This document shows, piece after piece, positions 36,165 to 49,604 of a stretch of 64,000 nt of DNA. The notes under the pieces were generated by a model, which saw only the letters and a program-made list of their open reading frames with translations, did no database searches and had not been told where the DNA came from. Within the stretch, counting starts at the first letter, position 1. The number at the start of each line of letters is the position of its first letter. The translations under genes were made by a program, and so were the position numbers. The stretch spans positions 10,594 to 74,593 of the forward strand of contig BQKZ01001330.1 in the NCBI GenBank assembly GCA_036244855.1. Reading direction: 5' to 3'. Origin of the DNA: Temnopleurus reevesii. Taxonomy: Eukaryota > Echinodermata > Echinoidea > Temnopleuroida > Temnopleuridae.

Positions 36165-36610
36165 TTGAAGGATCCTTTTCTTTCTCACTACCTTTCTCTA
36201 TTACCCAATCGTTTAACTGTTTTCCTACTCCCATCTCTCAAAACAAACACATACATAAAGATACAAAAAAAAAACTTTTTGCTCTTGCTTCATTCCTTAC
36301 TAACCTCATATCCTTACCTATCCGCATCTTCCTTCTCTTCTGTACTCTCCTACCTTCCCTCTCTGCATCTCTCCCTCTCTACTCTATCATCTTTCTCTCA
36401 TTCTCTCACAGTCACTTTCTTACCTCTCCATCTCCATACTCTCTTTCAGTTTCCCCTTCTCTCTCTACTTTCCGATATAAATATCGGCTCTTCACCTCCC
36501 ACTTGTTTTCATTCATTCATTGTTTCTTTCTCTCCATCCTCTTTCTATCTCTCTCCCTCTCTCTCTCACTCTCTTCCTATCTCCCTCTCTTTCTCCTCTC
36601 CCCATGTATA
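36165..36610 (+). repeat. Long polypyrimidine tract
   Basis: About 450 bp of C/T-dominated sequence (TCTCTC, CTTTCT, CCTCTC). It gives Ser/Leu-rich ORFs on the plus strand and Arg/Glu-rich ones on the minus; these are composition artefacts. Potential triplex-forming tract. Confidence 0.8.
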
Positions 36611-38449
36611 AATACATGCAACAGTAAGGTAAAGCCAGATGGGGAAAGGGGTAAAAAGTACAGGCAACCTTTCGTGGAGAGAGAAAATAAGCGCTCACAC
36701 ATATACATATATGCACCATCCATATCAATCAGACATATCGTTGTTTGGTGCCTCTTCGCCACTCCGCAATTGATCCCATGACTAAAAAGGGATGCAGCAT
36801 CGCCATGGCAACCACAATTCAATCATATCTGGGGGTGATGTTCACGGCAGCAGGCCCTCGAATAGATATCAAAATGGTAATAACAATTTCAATTTCATAG
36901 AATGCACGCACCCTTGACAATAAAAGAAGGGGTCGGATGGATTATTCATGAAATGGGAATGATATGCATCCATTCCATCGTGAACATTCATCGTTCCGAC
37001 ACAATCAAATTATGTTCCCCTTGTCAAGGGACTCTCTAAAATTAGAATGAATAGATTGTAATACAATTTAGCATATTTATAACTGCTGTAGAATAATGCA
37101 ATGGATTTTCTCAGTATTTTTTTTAAAAGCAGCACAAGCATTTAAGGGATAAAGGAAAAAGCAGCACATGCAAACGATCAGGTTTTTGTCACAATGAAAT
37201 GGATACCATTTCAAGGTTTATTTTTAAACACATTTGAAATTATTACAATGTACTTGCAATGACTTCCATCTGATACCAACATCACATATTGCAGGAATAT
37301 TGGGATGGGAATGCAAGCTTCAAAGGGGTGTGGCATGTTTGCAAATTAACCCTCTGAATACAATGCTAAAGGGAAAATTAAAAAATATATTTCTATAACT
37401 CAAATGAAGTGGCTGCAACACCCTGCATCAACAGCGAATAAAACCCCAAATGGTAACATCCAAAATTTTGGAGAAAGCTGATGCATACAATTATGACAAA
37501 TATAGTTTAGGAAGGCAAAAGTTGTTATTTTGTCACACAGGACTGGATAACCAATAGGATAAATACAATCCAGTTGCATACCCGAGTAGACTGCTGATAG
37601 GCAGGCTCTCATCCTCAACAAGTTGCTATATAAATTTCTTCAATAAAAAAAAATCCCATATCAATTTATAACTTTTTTTCTGTTATGGAATTAAGTGAAA
37701 AATTGTTTACCTCATAATTTCATAAATTTGTCTGGAAGTGCAGGCATCAAAAGGATGCAGGAAGCAATTTAAGTCTGCATTTCATTACATGAACATTTTT
37801 TTTTCAAAATTTGAGTAACATAGATTGATACAAAGAAGTGTAGTATGCAATTAAAACAAGTCGTTTCTTATCAATTCATATTTGCCAATAAACTAATTTT
37901 GCCAAAAACAGGGGTCTCCTAGCAAGACTAGGAGCTACCTTGAGAATTCCCGCCAAAATGAGATGCTCCTCCCCCTGGCAGAAGCCCTTCACTATAAAAG
38001 TACACAATACGAACAAACAACAAACCATGAATACACTTGCAATTTACAAGTTATGAATACACAAACCTATGTATGCTGTTAGGAATCATAAAGACTGAGC
38101 AACAAGACTACAGTTATTCCATTAGGCACTGTATAGTTCAATTCATTTCAATTAAAATTGGAGAATTAGGCTTAGATCCAGACCTTATTGACTTGTTTTT
38201 AACAATCAAAAAGGGTCTGACTAGACAGACTACAATAACCCCTCCAGACTTAATATTACAGCTCACCTCACATACAAAAAAAGCCAAGACATGATATATT
38301 CACACTTTCTACCACACTAGTCTCACACCTAGTCCCCCGTCACAAACAATCCCGACACTCAAAATATTCTCAAATTAAAGCTAAAATTGACAGAAACTAA
38401 AGAGATATTCATATGAAAGTTAGAAACAAGTTCTGACAGACTTACATCA

Positions 38450-38780
38450 TACATAGTGACTTTATGCAAGAGGTTCCGATTCCACAAATGAGCCGCGGAC
38501 ACGACGAGACGGGGGATAACCGGTAGCACAGACAGGACAACGTTACGATTGAGCTCTATTCATCTCTACATGCACATTTTGCAAAGGGTTTGCTACAAAA
38601 CAGATCAATAGAATGGACAATGGGAATCAGCCCGGGAGTCCCGCTCTACACCTTTCATAGGATCTCCCCATCCTTTTCATCATCACTTTTCTTTTCTTTT
38701 CTTTTCATATATGATACGCCGTCTGACAGCCGCCTCGATGCTTTTGGGTCCCCGGCAAAATTTTAAAATTTAAAATCCTG
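38450..38780. promoter_or_regulatory. GC-richer single-copy patch
   Basis: CpG-containing block (GAGCCGCGGACACGACGAGACGG) with AACCGGT and GCCCGGGAGTCCCGC, outside repeats. No splice-bounded ORF. Could be a distal element upstream of the PTBP-like gene. Confidence 0.2.
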
Positions 38781-41700
38781 CGCCATATGTGCTGTGGAAA
38801 TAGATTCATAAATTATAGACAATCTCTGACTCAGTTACAGGAAATATATATTCATAGAGAAATTGTTGGGAAGAAAATTCTTTGTTATGCAGTGGAATAT
38901 CTTTCCAAGCAAGAAAAACTCAAGAAATACACAACTCATTAAAGCATTCATCTGAATGTCTGAATCCACTTCTTACAGTATGTAGCTGACAGACAACATG
39001 GGACCTTTCAGTATTGGCTGTGGCCTTATATGGCACACTGGTTGAATAAATTATCCAATCTCTATTTTTTTAATTTAAACAATTTTCTTCTAAACAAAAA
39101 AGAATATATTTTCTGCTTACTTGTGTGTTCATCTAATTTTCTTGTGACTATGGTTATGATTAAGATTCTGCTAGGATTAAAATCTCAAGCTCTCTTTGAT
39201 TTAGAAAAATTATATTTGGCACATTTCCAGTTCCAAACACCCATGACTCATTTCATTATCAAACAATAATTTTTATAACACTGATTATTATTGATGTTGA
39301 AAATTCAACTTTCTGTCTTACCTTAATTTCCAATTTTGTATTTTTTTAATATAAATTTGTCTTATATTTTCTTTTTACAATGTCAGACTAATATGAAATT
39401 ATAATTGATTCATATTTTAGTCAACATAAGTGGTGACACATGTTGCATGTCTCAGCATGTAATTGTATCTGGTCGTATGGTTTACTAGACAGGAGGGGGG
39501 GGGGGGGGTTCTTTCCTAGTCTACAAACAAAAACTCAAATTGATCTGGTTTATGCCTACTAAACGGAGTTAACTCTGTCTAAAGGCAAATCATAAAGGCC
39601 CCCTTGGCCTCCCCCTGAATAAAATTGTATAGATGCCCTGGAATATTTTTTTATTTGCTTCTAAGTGCCGTAATTAAAAAAAAATTGGTACAGATTTCCT
39701 GTAGAAAATATGGCCTATAATGGAGTAAAAGGCCCAAAACAATTGAAAATTACTTTCCGGTTTTATTTCACAAGTCAATGGTATTTTTTCTAAAAATCTG
39801 ATTTCTTGTTATATTTCTTGTGATTTCCTATAATTTGACAATATTCTTTAAAAATTGGTTAAAAAGAATCAAAAACAATTTCAGGTGGGGCCAATTTCAG
39901 AAGGTGGGTCGATTGTGGACATTTAAACTTTCTGGGAGGGAGGAGGGCCTAATGGTTGTGTGAGCATCTAGACACATTTGATCAAAGCAGTTTCTGGCAG
40001 AAATGGAAATGCCAAATTTGAGAATGTGCTTTAAAAACTTTCTCCTTCAAGACCGCATGGTCCAATACCTTTTATGATTGAAAAATCAATCCAGTCTTTT
40101 GACAAATCAGTAAGCCTAGTCTAGGGATTAGCAAACCCTTCACTGCATTGACCAGAACTCAAAACCACAGTCTAGTCATCAAGGGATGTAGTCTCGAAAA
40201 TCAGACCCATCTTTACTAATCCCGAGTTCCCAAGGGCAACACTGGTCTAATCGAAGTGATCCAGGTTCCATTTTGTGCAGATTCTTTTCTACAAGCAAGC
40301 CATAGAGGGAGACATTTTTCACAGTTGCCCTCAAAACCTGGCCATCTGGGTAGCACAAAGATGGATAGATAGAGTTTGGAACTCTGAATCATATCTTCTG
40401 TGTTCAAGACTATCTGCAGAGATGCTGTGAACATTTTCAAATCTGAATCAATAAAGTTCTGATATCTCCCGCCATTTTGTCCTTTCCCCTTTCTTCCCCC
40501 ACCTCTATCACAAATCAATTGATGTGGTTTGGACTAAAATCAACCTTGATGTCTATTGTAAATTTATCTATGTGATACAGAGAAGGCATTACAAATGGAA
40601 TAGAATTGAAATTAGAGCTTCAAAATGTTTTTTTTTTTTAATTCTAAATGACTTTTGAAAGTTCCTTTCCTGTAAAATGATATGGTAAACTGCATGATAT
40701 CATGATGTGAGCTCAACATGTGCAAGTATAATATTCATAGTTATGTAACTCCCTCCACAAAGTAAAAAGCATGCTATCAGTTAGAAACTTTTCAGCCAGG
40801 CCATGATGTGACTTATGACTCGACAGGAATTACATTCCATTTTCTGTTGGGTCCTTTGAATGAACATAATAAAATAATATACAATACACATCTAAGATAA
40901 CCAATCATCATGCTTGAAAACAAAAACTAAAGGGAATAATTTTACTTTTCAAAGTTGATTAGCAGTTTGAGATGCTAAGGAAACAGTTTCAACACTTTCC
41001 TCTACAGTTCTATGTGAAAAAGTTGCAAGACAAAAAATACTTTGTGGAGCAATCATGCAAAAATGCATTAAAAATTCCGAATGCGGTACCAGGAAAATTA
41101 TTCCCTGAAATAGATTCAATACTTTATTCAATATCAACAAATGCCACTTCCTTGTGCTGACATTTTCAAAGAAGTCACAGAACACTTTTCAAACGACGAA
41201 GAGTAAATTGCCTGTAAAAGCACTTTTCTCCCAGATAAAACAATAAATTTCCAATTTCTATGACAACATCACTTGAAGTTTGCGTCATTTCATAAAAATG
41301 AAGAAAAATTAGGGTAATTAAAATCCCTCTTGTGATATACTTATATTCTGATTACATGGGGCTGCAAATTAAAATTTGCAGGTATATGTATGTGAAAAAA
41401 AAAATCCACCAGCAGAGCACAGATAAATAAAACAACTCTACTTCTCTATATATATATGGGTTTCAAATATATACCATCTGAATTTGGGAGATGGAAGTCT
41501 ATTTGCATGATAGGATTAATTAAATTTCTGTTACCTCTGCCAAATTTCAAAATTCAATAATTACTCAAGTCCACAAAAAAAAAGTGAACAAAAAAATTGA
41601 TGATAAAATTAGTTATATCATTTGTACTGAGTATCGGGTATTGATTTTCTCAAATTCATAAGACTATCCATTCTTTACTTTCATTATTTCATGTTAATGT

Positions 41701-44280
41701 AAACCAGACTTATCAAAAATGAAAAGAAGTCTCATGATCAGTATTTTGGAAATTTTCTATTGAACGAGTTCCACTAAATATATCACAGGCTGGTAAGTCA
41801 ATATCAAATAGAGGATTCAAGGCTGGATAAAGAAGCTTGTTTGTTCCTTTCATCATGGAAGTATCGATTATTCTTTTCAACAGTACTTGGACCTATTTTG
41901 CATTGTCAATCATTCATTCCGTCATTTCTCTGTTTGCATAAAAACAATTGAGTGGCGATATGGGATATTTATTTGATATCATTGTTTCATAATAATGCCA
42001 TAATTCCCTCAATTCCATTTCTAAAATTTGCGATGAAGGTTTGAAACCCTTGGAATTAATATGATTCTTACAGTCAATGGGTGCATTAGCTCCACTTTTC
42101 AATGTCAAGATTTATCTTGTCAAAGTAAATCAAATAAAAATAAATCATATTCTTGACTCAGAATCATTAAGGGTTTTTTCTGGGACCTAACATTGTGTAT
42201 AATATCCTACATTTTGCAGCAGCTTTATCCTGTATTTTACACAAACTTATTAAGATTGTTTACATATGCATGATGATGTATTCCAGAATAGTAAATGTAT
42301 AAGCATATATTTACTACGAGGTTCATTTTCACGAATTTCGAGGCATTAATTCGTGAAAAATTTTACTCATAATACTCATACCAATAGATTTGTGCACAAT
42401 GACCTTTTCAAGTTAGAAAATAAACAAACATTTTAATATATACCTCTCTCAAAATCAGCGAATTCGCAAACAAATAATATGTACCCATGAACTCATTGTA
42501 TACGGTAACCAGGTAGTCCATGTATTAAATCCATGGAGGTTTGAAAATTCAGTAGTCCATGGGTTAAAAATATTGGCTTTTTCTCTATGATTTAATCACA
42601 ATCAAATATGTCCATTTATTTTGGGGCCAGGCAATAAGAGATAAATCCTATGTGAAGCCGGAGTCATATCAGTGAGATTCATCATCGCTTTGGGAGATCT
42701 GCTTTTTATACCATTCAGATCTTATCATCAAATTCATAATATATTGGCTGAAGCATTGCAACCATTGGATGTTAATCATGTAAGCGCTGTCAATTGGAAC
42801 CAATCAATCTAATTTGATACACATCATACCGTCAAATTCTACAGGGAACAATTTGAATAGATGAATGAGAAATTAATTTCTCACCCCCCCCCCTCCTCAT
42901 ATCTTCTCCCAATTTTCCCCTTCCCCCTACCCCTATATGTTTTCAATATCTATTTAGAATTTTTCATATCATTATCAAATTGATAATACATTTTTTAAGT
43001 GAATATAGGAAATTTTAGAGAGTATTATCATTATAAGAAAAATTATCAAACAAAATGAAATGATAAGAAATTTACAGGAAATATTTTAACTTTTCGCAAT
43101 TGATTTGCAGTTGTTTCTTTACATCTATTTCGGCAGAAAGCTAATTCTATGTTTAGGTTTTCTCCAAATTGTACTTTTACAAAATTATGTTGAAATAGAC
43201 TACAAAGAACAACTCTGTCAAACAAAGGGTTTGCTTTCCGAATAATTTACTGTGTGCATATCCCAACAATCGTTATGAACGAAATAACTCAAAATATTCC
43301 TTTGATGTTATATCTTTACAGATCAAATAAACATATCTTCCTATGTGTGGGATTATCCGATTAACGGAACACATCTCGGCTTGTTGTCTTTGCCTCTCCA
43401 ACATCTATGAAACAATTTCAACACTTTATTTTATAGTTCTGTTTTAAAAAGTTCCAAAACAAAACATTTTGAATAGCAATTATAAAGCTTAAAATCTAGA
43501 GCAAATTGCAATGCAATACCAGGAAAGCTATTCCGATTTTAAATTCTTGAATACGCCATTTTACATGAACATCATTAAATTTCTCATCAAGAGATGACAG
43601 AACATACTATCTACATCTTGAGAATTAATAACAATCAACACTTGTTTCATCTACCTAAAAATATATTTGATTAATTCTAGAGTCTTTTCTTTTAACCCAT
43701 GACATTTTCGCCTGTGCTGATCAACATAAGATTTCTCATTCAGACAGATGACAAAATTCATCATCCTGTAAAAAATTTGAGTGTTTTTATCTCAGAAATA
43801 AATAATTTTTTGAGTGGGAAAATCCCTTGATTTTTTTTTTAGAGAGATAGGGAAGAAGTCAATAGACTTTGATGGACAAGGGTATGTGCTCCCGTTATTG
43901 AAAACGGTGTTCTCCACCAAAAATGAATTATTGAAGGGAATACAAGAACCCCAATGCGAATAAATTATTCTCTAATGTAGGCTAATGGATGACCTACCTA
44001 GTCTCGCAATCAAGACCACATTTCTCGAGGGAAAATGCACTGAAAATAAAGCCTCCTGATTCAAATTTATCACTTTTCGTGTTAGCATAAACTAGTATGA
44101 TGTGACTGCGTCACTGGGGCAACAGAACAATGGGGTAAATTTCCCCTCGTAATGAAATCTAATGTGGTAACATTTTGCCCCAAATTGTGTTGCTATCCAC
44201 GTCACACAAAAAAGTGTTTCAATTTAAAAAGGTTTTTTTTTTCACTGAGGTGGCCAAGCAGGGAGAGGTCTATGACTATG

Positions 44281-44454
44281 AGGGTGTTGCTCAAAAGTTG
44301 CAATTGATCACAAGTTGCAGTTTATAGGAACATGCCAATCAAAATCATTGTTTGATGCGCGTCTTGTTACATGTGCATACTGTGCACAAATGAAAATGCG
44401 CATTAAAATTGCAAAGTTGCAGTTGATTCACAGCTGATTTTGAGCAACATCCCC
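44281..44454. mobile_element. MITE-like element with about 40-bp imperfect TIRs
   Basis: The left end AGGGTGTTGCTCAAAAGTTG pairs with a right end whose complement reads GGGGATGTTGCTCAAAATCAGC. TATG stands on both sides, a candidate 4-bp target duplication. Inner direct motifs AAGTTGCAGTT occur in both arms. Noncoding. Confidence 0.6.
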
Positions 44455-44666
44455 TATGTATATTATTTCTTCACAGCTTTTCCCTAGAATTTGAATCAAG
44501 TAATCACTAAACATCTTGAGAACAAAGAAGAAATATATATAACATCCATTCTTCATGCAAAATCTATGTATCAAATTAAACATATGCATTTTCATTTCTC
44601 TGCTATGCTTTCTACCTTAGATGTTAAACTATTACACTGACCTATATTTCATTATTCTGTCTTTAA

Positions 44667-44737
44667 CCCATTGAATACAGGAACCTGGAAACCATATACA
44701 GCATCTATGGGAATTACCAAACTTGGGAGTCAAAGGG
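44667..44737. mobile_element. Possible tiny piggyBac-type MITE
   Basis: TTAA-CCCATTGA on the left and TCAAAGGG-TTAC on the right, 71 bp apart. The layout (TTAA, then CCC..GGG) is that of piggyBac-type ends, but the TIR is short and imperfect and the right target site has decayed. Low confidence. Confidence 0.25.
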
Positions 44738-45339
44738 TTACCTTGTCTGTTCCTTTCTTTCAGTACAAAATTTGTTCAAACTGAGACCATTTATTCTTCC
44801 CAAAACTCAAAATTATCTTTCAACATAACTTTGTGATTCATCAATCTGCATTTACCAATTTGTCACTTCAATTTGACAACTGTTAAATTGTAAAGCACTA
44901 TGGTACTCTTTGTGTTTTCAGCCCTAAAGAAATAATCTGTATCATTATAATTATCATTATCATTATTATAAATTGACCATCACCTTTGCTTGAAATTGTA
45001 TTTGACACTGCTCATTAAATCTATATACCCTAGCAGGACAAAGTAACTCATTTCAAACAGACTTCTCGGCAACAGCCAATGTCACAAGACAATAGCACCC
45101 ACTTGCAATACATGCAACTGGACAATTGCAAAAAGAGAAAATTCTGTCTTAAAAGGGAAGCAAAAATAGTTTTCATCACAAGATAAAAAATAGTGACTAT
45201 ATAGAGCCAACTTCCAGGTTTGAAAGTTACTGAAGACAGTATGTGTGTTGTGGAGGAGGGGGGGGGGGGCTGACATAAAGGACCCTTTGACATTGGTTTT
45301 ATAGTAATATATATACAGCAGAGCCAGTCAGAGTGGGAG

Positions 45340-45375
45340 CTGTCTCTTATACACATCTAGATGTGTATAAGAGAC

Positions 45376-45377
<2 letters not shown>
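45340..45377. other. Nextera mate-pair junction adapter left in the assembly
   Basis: CTGTCTCTTATACACATCT is followed directly by its complement AGATGTGTATAAGAGACAG. These are two Tn5 mosaic ends in the arrangement of the circularisation junction adapter of mate-pair libraries. It is laboratory sequence, not genome. ORFs reading out of it start MCIRD on both strands, a recognised hallmark of this contamination. The bases on either side were probably not adjacent in the organism. Confidence 0.97.
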
Positions 45378-45412
<35 letters not shown>

Positions 45413-45418
45413 AGTGTT
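45376..45418 (+). repeat. GT microsatellite abutting the adapter
   Basis: About 15 GT units immediately after the adapter, then TATGTGAGTGTT. A simple repeat at this point may be what let the assembler join two unrelated ends. Confidence 0.9.
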
Positions 45419-45707
45419 TTAATTTGACACATTTACCGTTAGGAAGGCGTACGGTTAACAAGAAATATGGCAGTTTTAACCCTAATGCGACCCATCAACC
45501 TGGGTCACAAAAAAACATAAAAGCTAAATTTTCGAATGAGATTAGAAATGGAAATTCTGATAAGCGTTCAAATGAAACATATTAAACGCATTTGTGATAG
45601 TTTGACTTTGTTTACCTAGACAGTAAACCACAAACACCGGCCAAAGTAAGAAATAGTCAGGTCAAATAAAGTGACAATAGTGAATCATGGTAAACATGAT
45701 AAAAAAA

Positions 45708-46495
45708 NNNNNNNNNNNNNNNNNNNNNNNNNNNNNNNNNNNNNNNNNNNNNNNNNNNNNNNNNNNNNNNNNNNNNNNNNNNNNNNNNNNNNNNNNNNNN
45801 NNNNNNNNNNNNNNNNNNNNNNNNNNNNNNNNNNNNNNNNNNNNNNNNNNNNNNNNNNNNNNNNNNNNNNNNNNNNNNNNNNNNNNNNNNNNNNNNNNNN
45901 NNNNNNNNNNNNNNNNNNNNNNNNNNNNNNNNNNNNNNNNNNNNNNNNNNNNNNNNNNNNNNNNNNNNNNNNNNNNNNNNNNNNNNNNNNNNNNNNNNNN
46001 NNNNNNNNNNNNNNNNNNNNNNNNNNNNNNNNNNNNNNNNNNNNNNNNNNNNNNNNNNNNNNNNNNNNNNNNNNNNNNNNNNNNNNNNNNNNNNNNNNNN
46101 NNNNNNNNNNNNNNNNNNNNNNNNNNNNNNNNNNNNNNNNNNNNNNNNNNNNNNNNNNNNNNNNNNNNNNNNNNNNNNNNNNNNNNNNNNNNNNNNNNNN
46201 NNNNNNNNNNNNNNNNNNNNNNNNNNNNNNNNNNNNNNNNNNNNNNNNNNNNNNNNNNNNNNNNNNNNNNNNNNNNNNNNNNNNNNNNNNNNNNNNNNNN
46301 NNNNNNNNNNNNNNNNNNNNNNNNNNNNNNNNNNNNNNNNNNNNNNNNNNNNNNNNNNNNNNNNNNNNNNNNNNNNNNNNNNNNNNNNNNNNNNNNNNNN
46401 NNNNNNNNNNNNNNNNNNNNNNNNNNNNNNNNNNNNNNNNNNNNNNNNNNNNNNNNNNNNNNNNNNNNNNNNNNNNNNNNNNNNNNNNNNNNNNN
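45708..46495. other. Assembly gap, 788 Ns
   Basis: An unbroken N run flanked by A7 on the left and an 18-nt C homopolymer (46496-46513) on the right. The four long ORFs across it are artefacts of translating Ns. Only about 330 bases separate the gap from the adapter, so that piece is of uncertain origin. Confidence 0.99.
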
Positions 46496-46695
46496 CCCCC
46501 CCCCCCCCCCCCCTTCAACACAGCCCACTCCCTCCCACCCTAATCAAATACACATCACTATTCTTTACCAAATGTAGCAAACCCAGTCATCCTATCCGGG
46601 CATACAACCACCACACTCCTCCACACAAATTCAACCCACATCTAGTAAGATATAGCTTACACACTTACCAATTCACGCAACACGTGTCTAAAGGA

Positions 46696-46930
46696 AGAGC
46701 CCCGCGGTAAGTTTTTCTTTCCAGGACAGCTCTTCTCCGGCAAAGGAATTAGGCGGTAGTCATGGAATGAGATAGACAGCCTTTCCTCAATTGGCGCTGT
46801 GATCTGCCGATGCCATTATCGTAATGGGAGTTGGGAGTGGATCGCTACGTTTTGACTCATTATTGGCTTGTTCTGTTGGGAAACATGCCATTTGCATACT
46901 GCTTTATGGGCTTGCATAAATTATTACTTT
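46696..46930. promoter_or_regulatory. GC-richer patch with octamer site
   Basis: Unique-looking block holding a perfect POU octamer ATTTGCAT (46890-46897), CAATTGGCG, TCGTAATGGGAG and TTTGACTCATTATTGG. A donor-like CGGTAAGT occurs at about 46706 but no matching coding frame. Enhancer-like by composition only. Confidence 0.25.
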
Positions 46931-49086
46931 CTCATGATAAAGACTGTATTTGATGGCTCTTTGCTTGCCATTCTTTTACAATACATAATTAATTGATATT
47001 TCACTTCGATTGATCTAATTTTTATTCTCTTACTTTTCTTTAAAAACATGTTTGTATGGAGATCTGCATGCAGAAGCTGGGGAATGCAACTTTGTAGTAA
47101 ACAGCAAGCATGCTGCAATCCATATGTTTACTTTTTTCAATCTATAAACCTGATATCTATGAGCTGCCTCTTCTATTACTTTTCTTACCATTCAAAAATT
47201 AATTGGTACTGGCAATCTGATATATTTTCGAGAAAGTTTATTTGCTTTCATTAATTTCCTTTCATTATTATAAGAACATTTTTTTCTTAATTCTGATAGG
47301 GACATTTTCAAAGGTGCGTGTCTGGAGGACAACCAAACGATTCATATTTTTTGCTGTGATATTTTTTCACAGCTTCTTGGAGACGCAGTGTCTATTAGTG
47401 TTTATTCATATAGGGATAAGGAAAGAAATATTTCAATTAGATTTTTGCCTTACCAAGAAAAAGGACAAATGGTTTGCCTTCATGGTAACTACAATACATG
47501 AAGTAGGATATGGTAGTGTAAAAGAAGCATCCCTTCATTGTAATATAGCTATCAACCTAAATGTGAAGATGAAAAATGCAGAGATAAAAACATTTCGAAA
47601 ATATGCATGAGGTATACTTTCATTAAAAAAATTGAAGCCTGTCATCACAAGTAAATGGCTGAAAGCAAGGTTATTGTTATGTTTTATCTCAGCTAAATTG
47701 CTTTATTCACATTTTAATTCTACCTCACGTATATTCCTGAACCGTTGTCATCTCTGAAGATGGATTGCCAAGAATATTACAAGACACCTTACATGACGGA
47801 TCACTTCGCTTTGAAAAGTAATTCCCTCATTCATCTTTCCACTTCATCATAACACCTCGAAAAAAAATCTGATCTTTAAACCCAGAGGATAGAGAATTTT
47901 AAGGGTTAAAATTAATCATTAATTACACTTTTAATTACACATATCTGCTAACATAAACCCTTTGTATGAAATATTAATAAAAAATGGAAAAACTTACAAT
48001 TTCAATGTTTGCTATACAACCAACTCTGCCATTTCCCTCCCCATCCAAATTCATTGACCAATTCACCCCCTAAATGAGAGATAAAATTGGCCCTAATGCA
48101 AACCACCTTGGTGAGATGGGTGAGGAAAGAATATGTCTGAAACAGAAAAGTCAGATTACCTCATAACCTGGCAATTATAGCTCCTTTTTCTTCTTTACTA
48201 GAATTTCATTCGGTTTTTATTTTGACTGATTGGAAACTTTTAATGAAAGAAGATGAAAATAACAAATTATGAGTTTTATTTTGAAAAATAAATGAACTAT
48301 CTAATGCCAATGCAAATGTCAATTCAAAGTTAATATCCTAGCAAACCAAAAACAATAAATTAACGTTAGATCTAAAGATATTCATCTCTTATAGAATCTG
48401 TCTCATCTATCAATTGTCAATTCTACAATAAAATCACAAGAAAAATAACCACTTGATTACATCTATTTGCAGAAGAAAAGGAAATTAGCCATGCCCAATC
48501 AAACAATTCTGTTTATATGCTGTAATTACATTGACTATTTGCAATTAAATGTAATTCTCATTAAACTGTGTATCAACATTTTAAGGTCATTTAAAGGTCA
48601 TTTAAAGGTTAAAAACAACATGATGGAAGACAAATATCAAAGAATGAAAAACATGCATAATAGCTTTGGAAATTATCTAAAGCATGCGGCAATAAGAATG
48701 AAATCTAATCCTAGACACAAAAATGCAATTAATTTTTTTCAAAATGTCTCCTCTCTCAAAGGCTGAAACATGAACATGTTTTTTGAAAAATCATATGTTT
48801 GCCCAGTCGTAATTTGCGCAGAATTTGTGTGTCTATTTTGATGCCTGTTGCTCGGGTAATGAAAAGACTATTTAGTAACTATGTCCCTATTGAAAACCCT
48901 TTCATCAACCTTCTGTACCCCAAATGTTTGCACTGCGTATTATGGAGGGAATCTTTTTTTCCCTTGGAAAGGTTTGCTTTGCATAAGGATTTTGTGGCCC
49001 AGGGCCTCAACGTAATATAACAGTTGTCTGTGATTTCGACAGCTCTTTTGCACCACCCCAACCAATCCCTTTCATCCCTCTGTACC

Positions 49087-49150
49087 ATCAACGACCCCCC
49101 CCCCCCCCCCCCCACTTTTTCCCCCTCTCTCTCTCTCTTTCTCTCTCATT
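49087..49150 (+). repeat. C homopolymer followed by CT tract
   Basis: About 17-18 C followed by TCTCTC and TTCTC repeats. Confidence 0.85.
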
Positions 49151-49579
49151 TTTTCCTCTTATTAACATATTACATTTGGCTCATTATTGAGTTTAACTTG
49201 GGTAAGCATCCACTGCCAGAGTAAAGCTACACGGTATTACATGAAACAAATGGATTCTTTCTGACCAAAATTTTGTCAAATTCCCAGAGAGATCAAGCAA
49301 AAGCGGATCTATCATTTACCAGTACTTCTGGCAACACAAATAGTCTTCACCTTTTGGAGAAAAAGAAGGTTTTCTGCCAAAGCGACATATCAAAAGAAAA
49401 ATTCAAGGACAGACCTACAGTATTACATGTAAAGAGGTTGGTTAATTTACAAAATGACCCAGACATGAATCTTTATATAAAGCACATTCACAACTCAATA
49501 TTCCAAGAAAGACATTATTTGCATATATGTAAATTATACACGGTTAACACTTTCAAGGACCTTGTTTCATTCATTTAAA

Positions 49580-49604
49580 CATGCAAGCTAAAATAGCTTG
49601 CATG
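49580..49604. repeat. Perfect 11-bp hairpin
   Basis: CATGCAAGCTA and TAGCTTGCATG flank a 3-base AAA loop. A compact perfect stem in AT-rich DNA; no downstream T run of terminator type applies in a eukaryote. Function unknown. Confidence 0.7.

Noticed and set aside
36033..36822. 192-codon Ser/Leu-rich ORF and opposite Arg/Glu-rich ORFs
   Set aside because: They translate a 450-bp pyrimidine tract; no domain, no splice sites.
42300..42512. Possible further mariner-type MITE (TATACGGTA at the right end)
   Set aside because: The left inverted end could not be matched convincingly.
45048..45585. ORFs starting MCIRDS (minus) and MCIRDR (plus)
   Set aside because: Their first codons come from the Tn5 mosaic ends of the mate-pair junction adapter; the rest is low-complexity or noncoding.
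45662..46577. Four ORFs of 278-296 codons on both strands
   Set aside because: They are translations of the 788-N gap with short real ends.
49273..49578. 101-codon plus-strand ORF
   Set aside because: Looks mildly protein-like but has no domain, no splice context and lies in AT-rich DNA; treated as chance.
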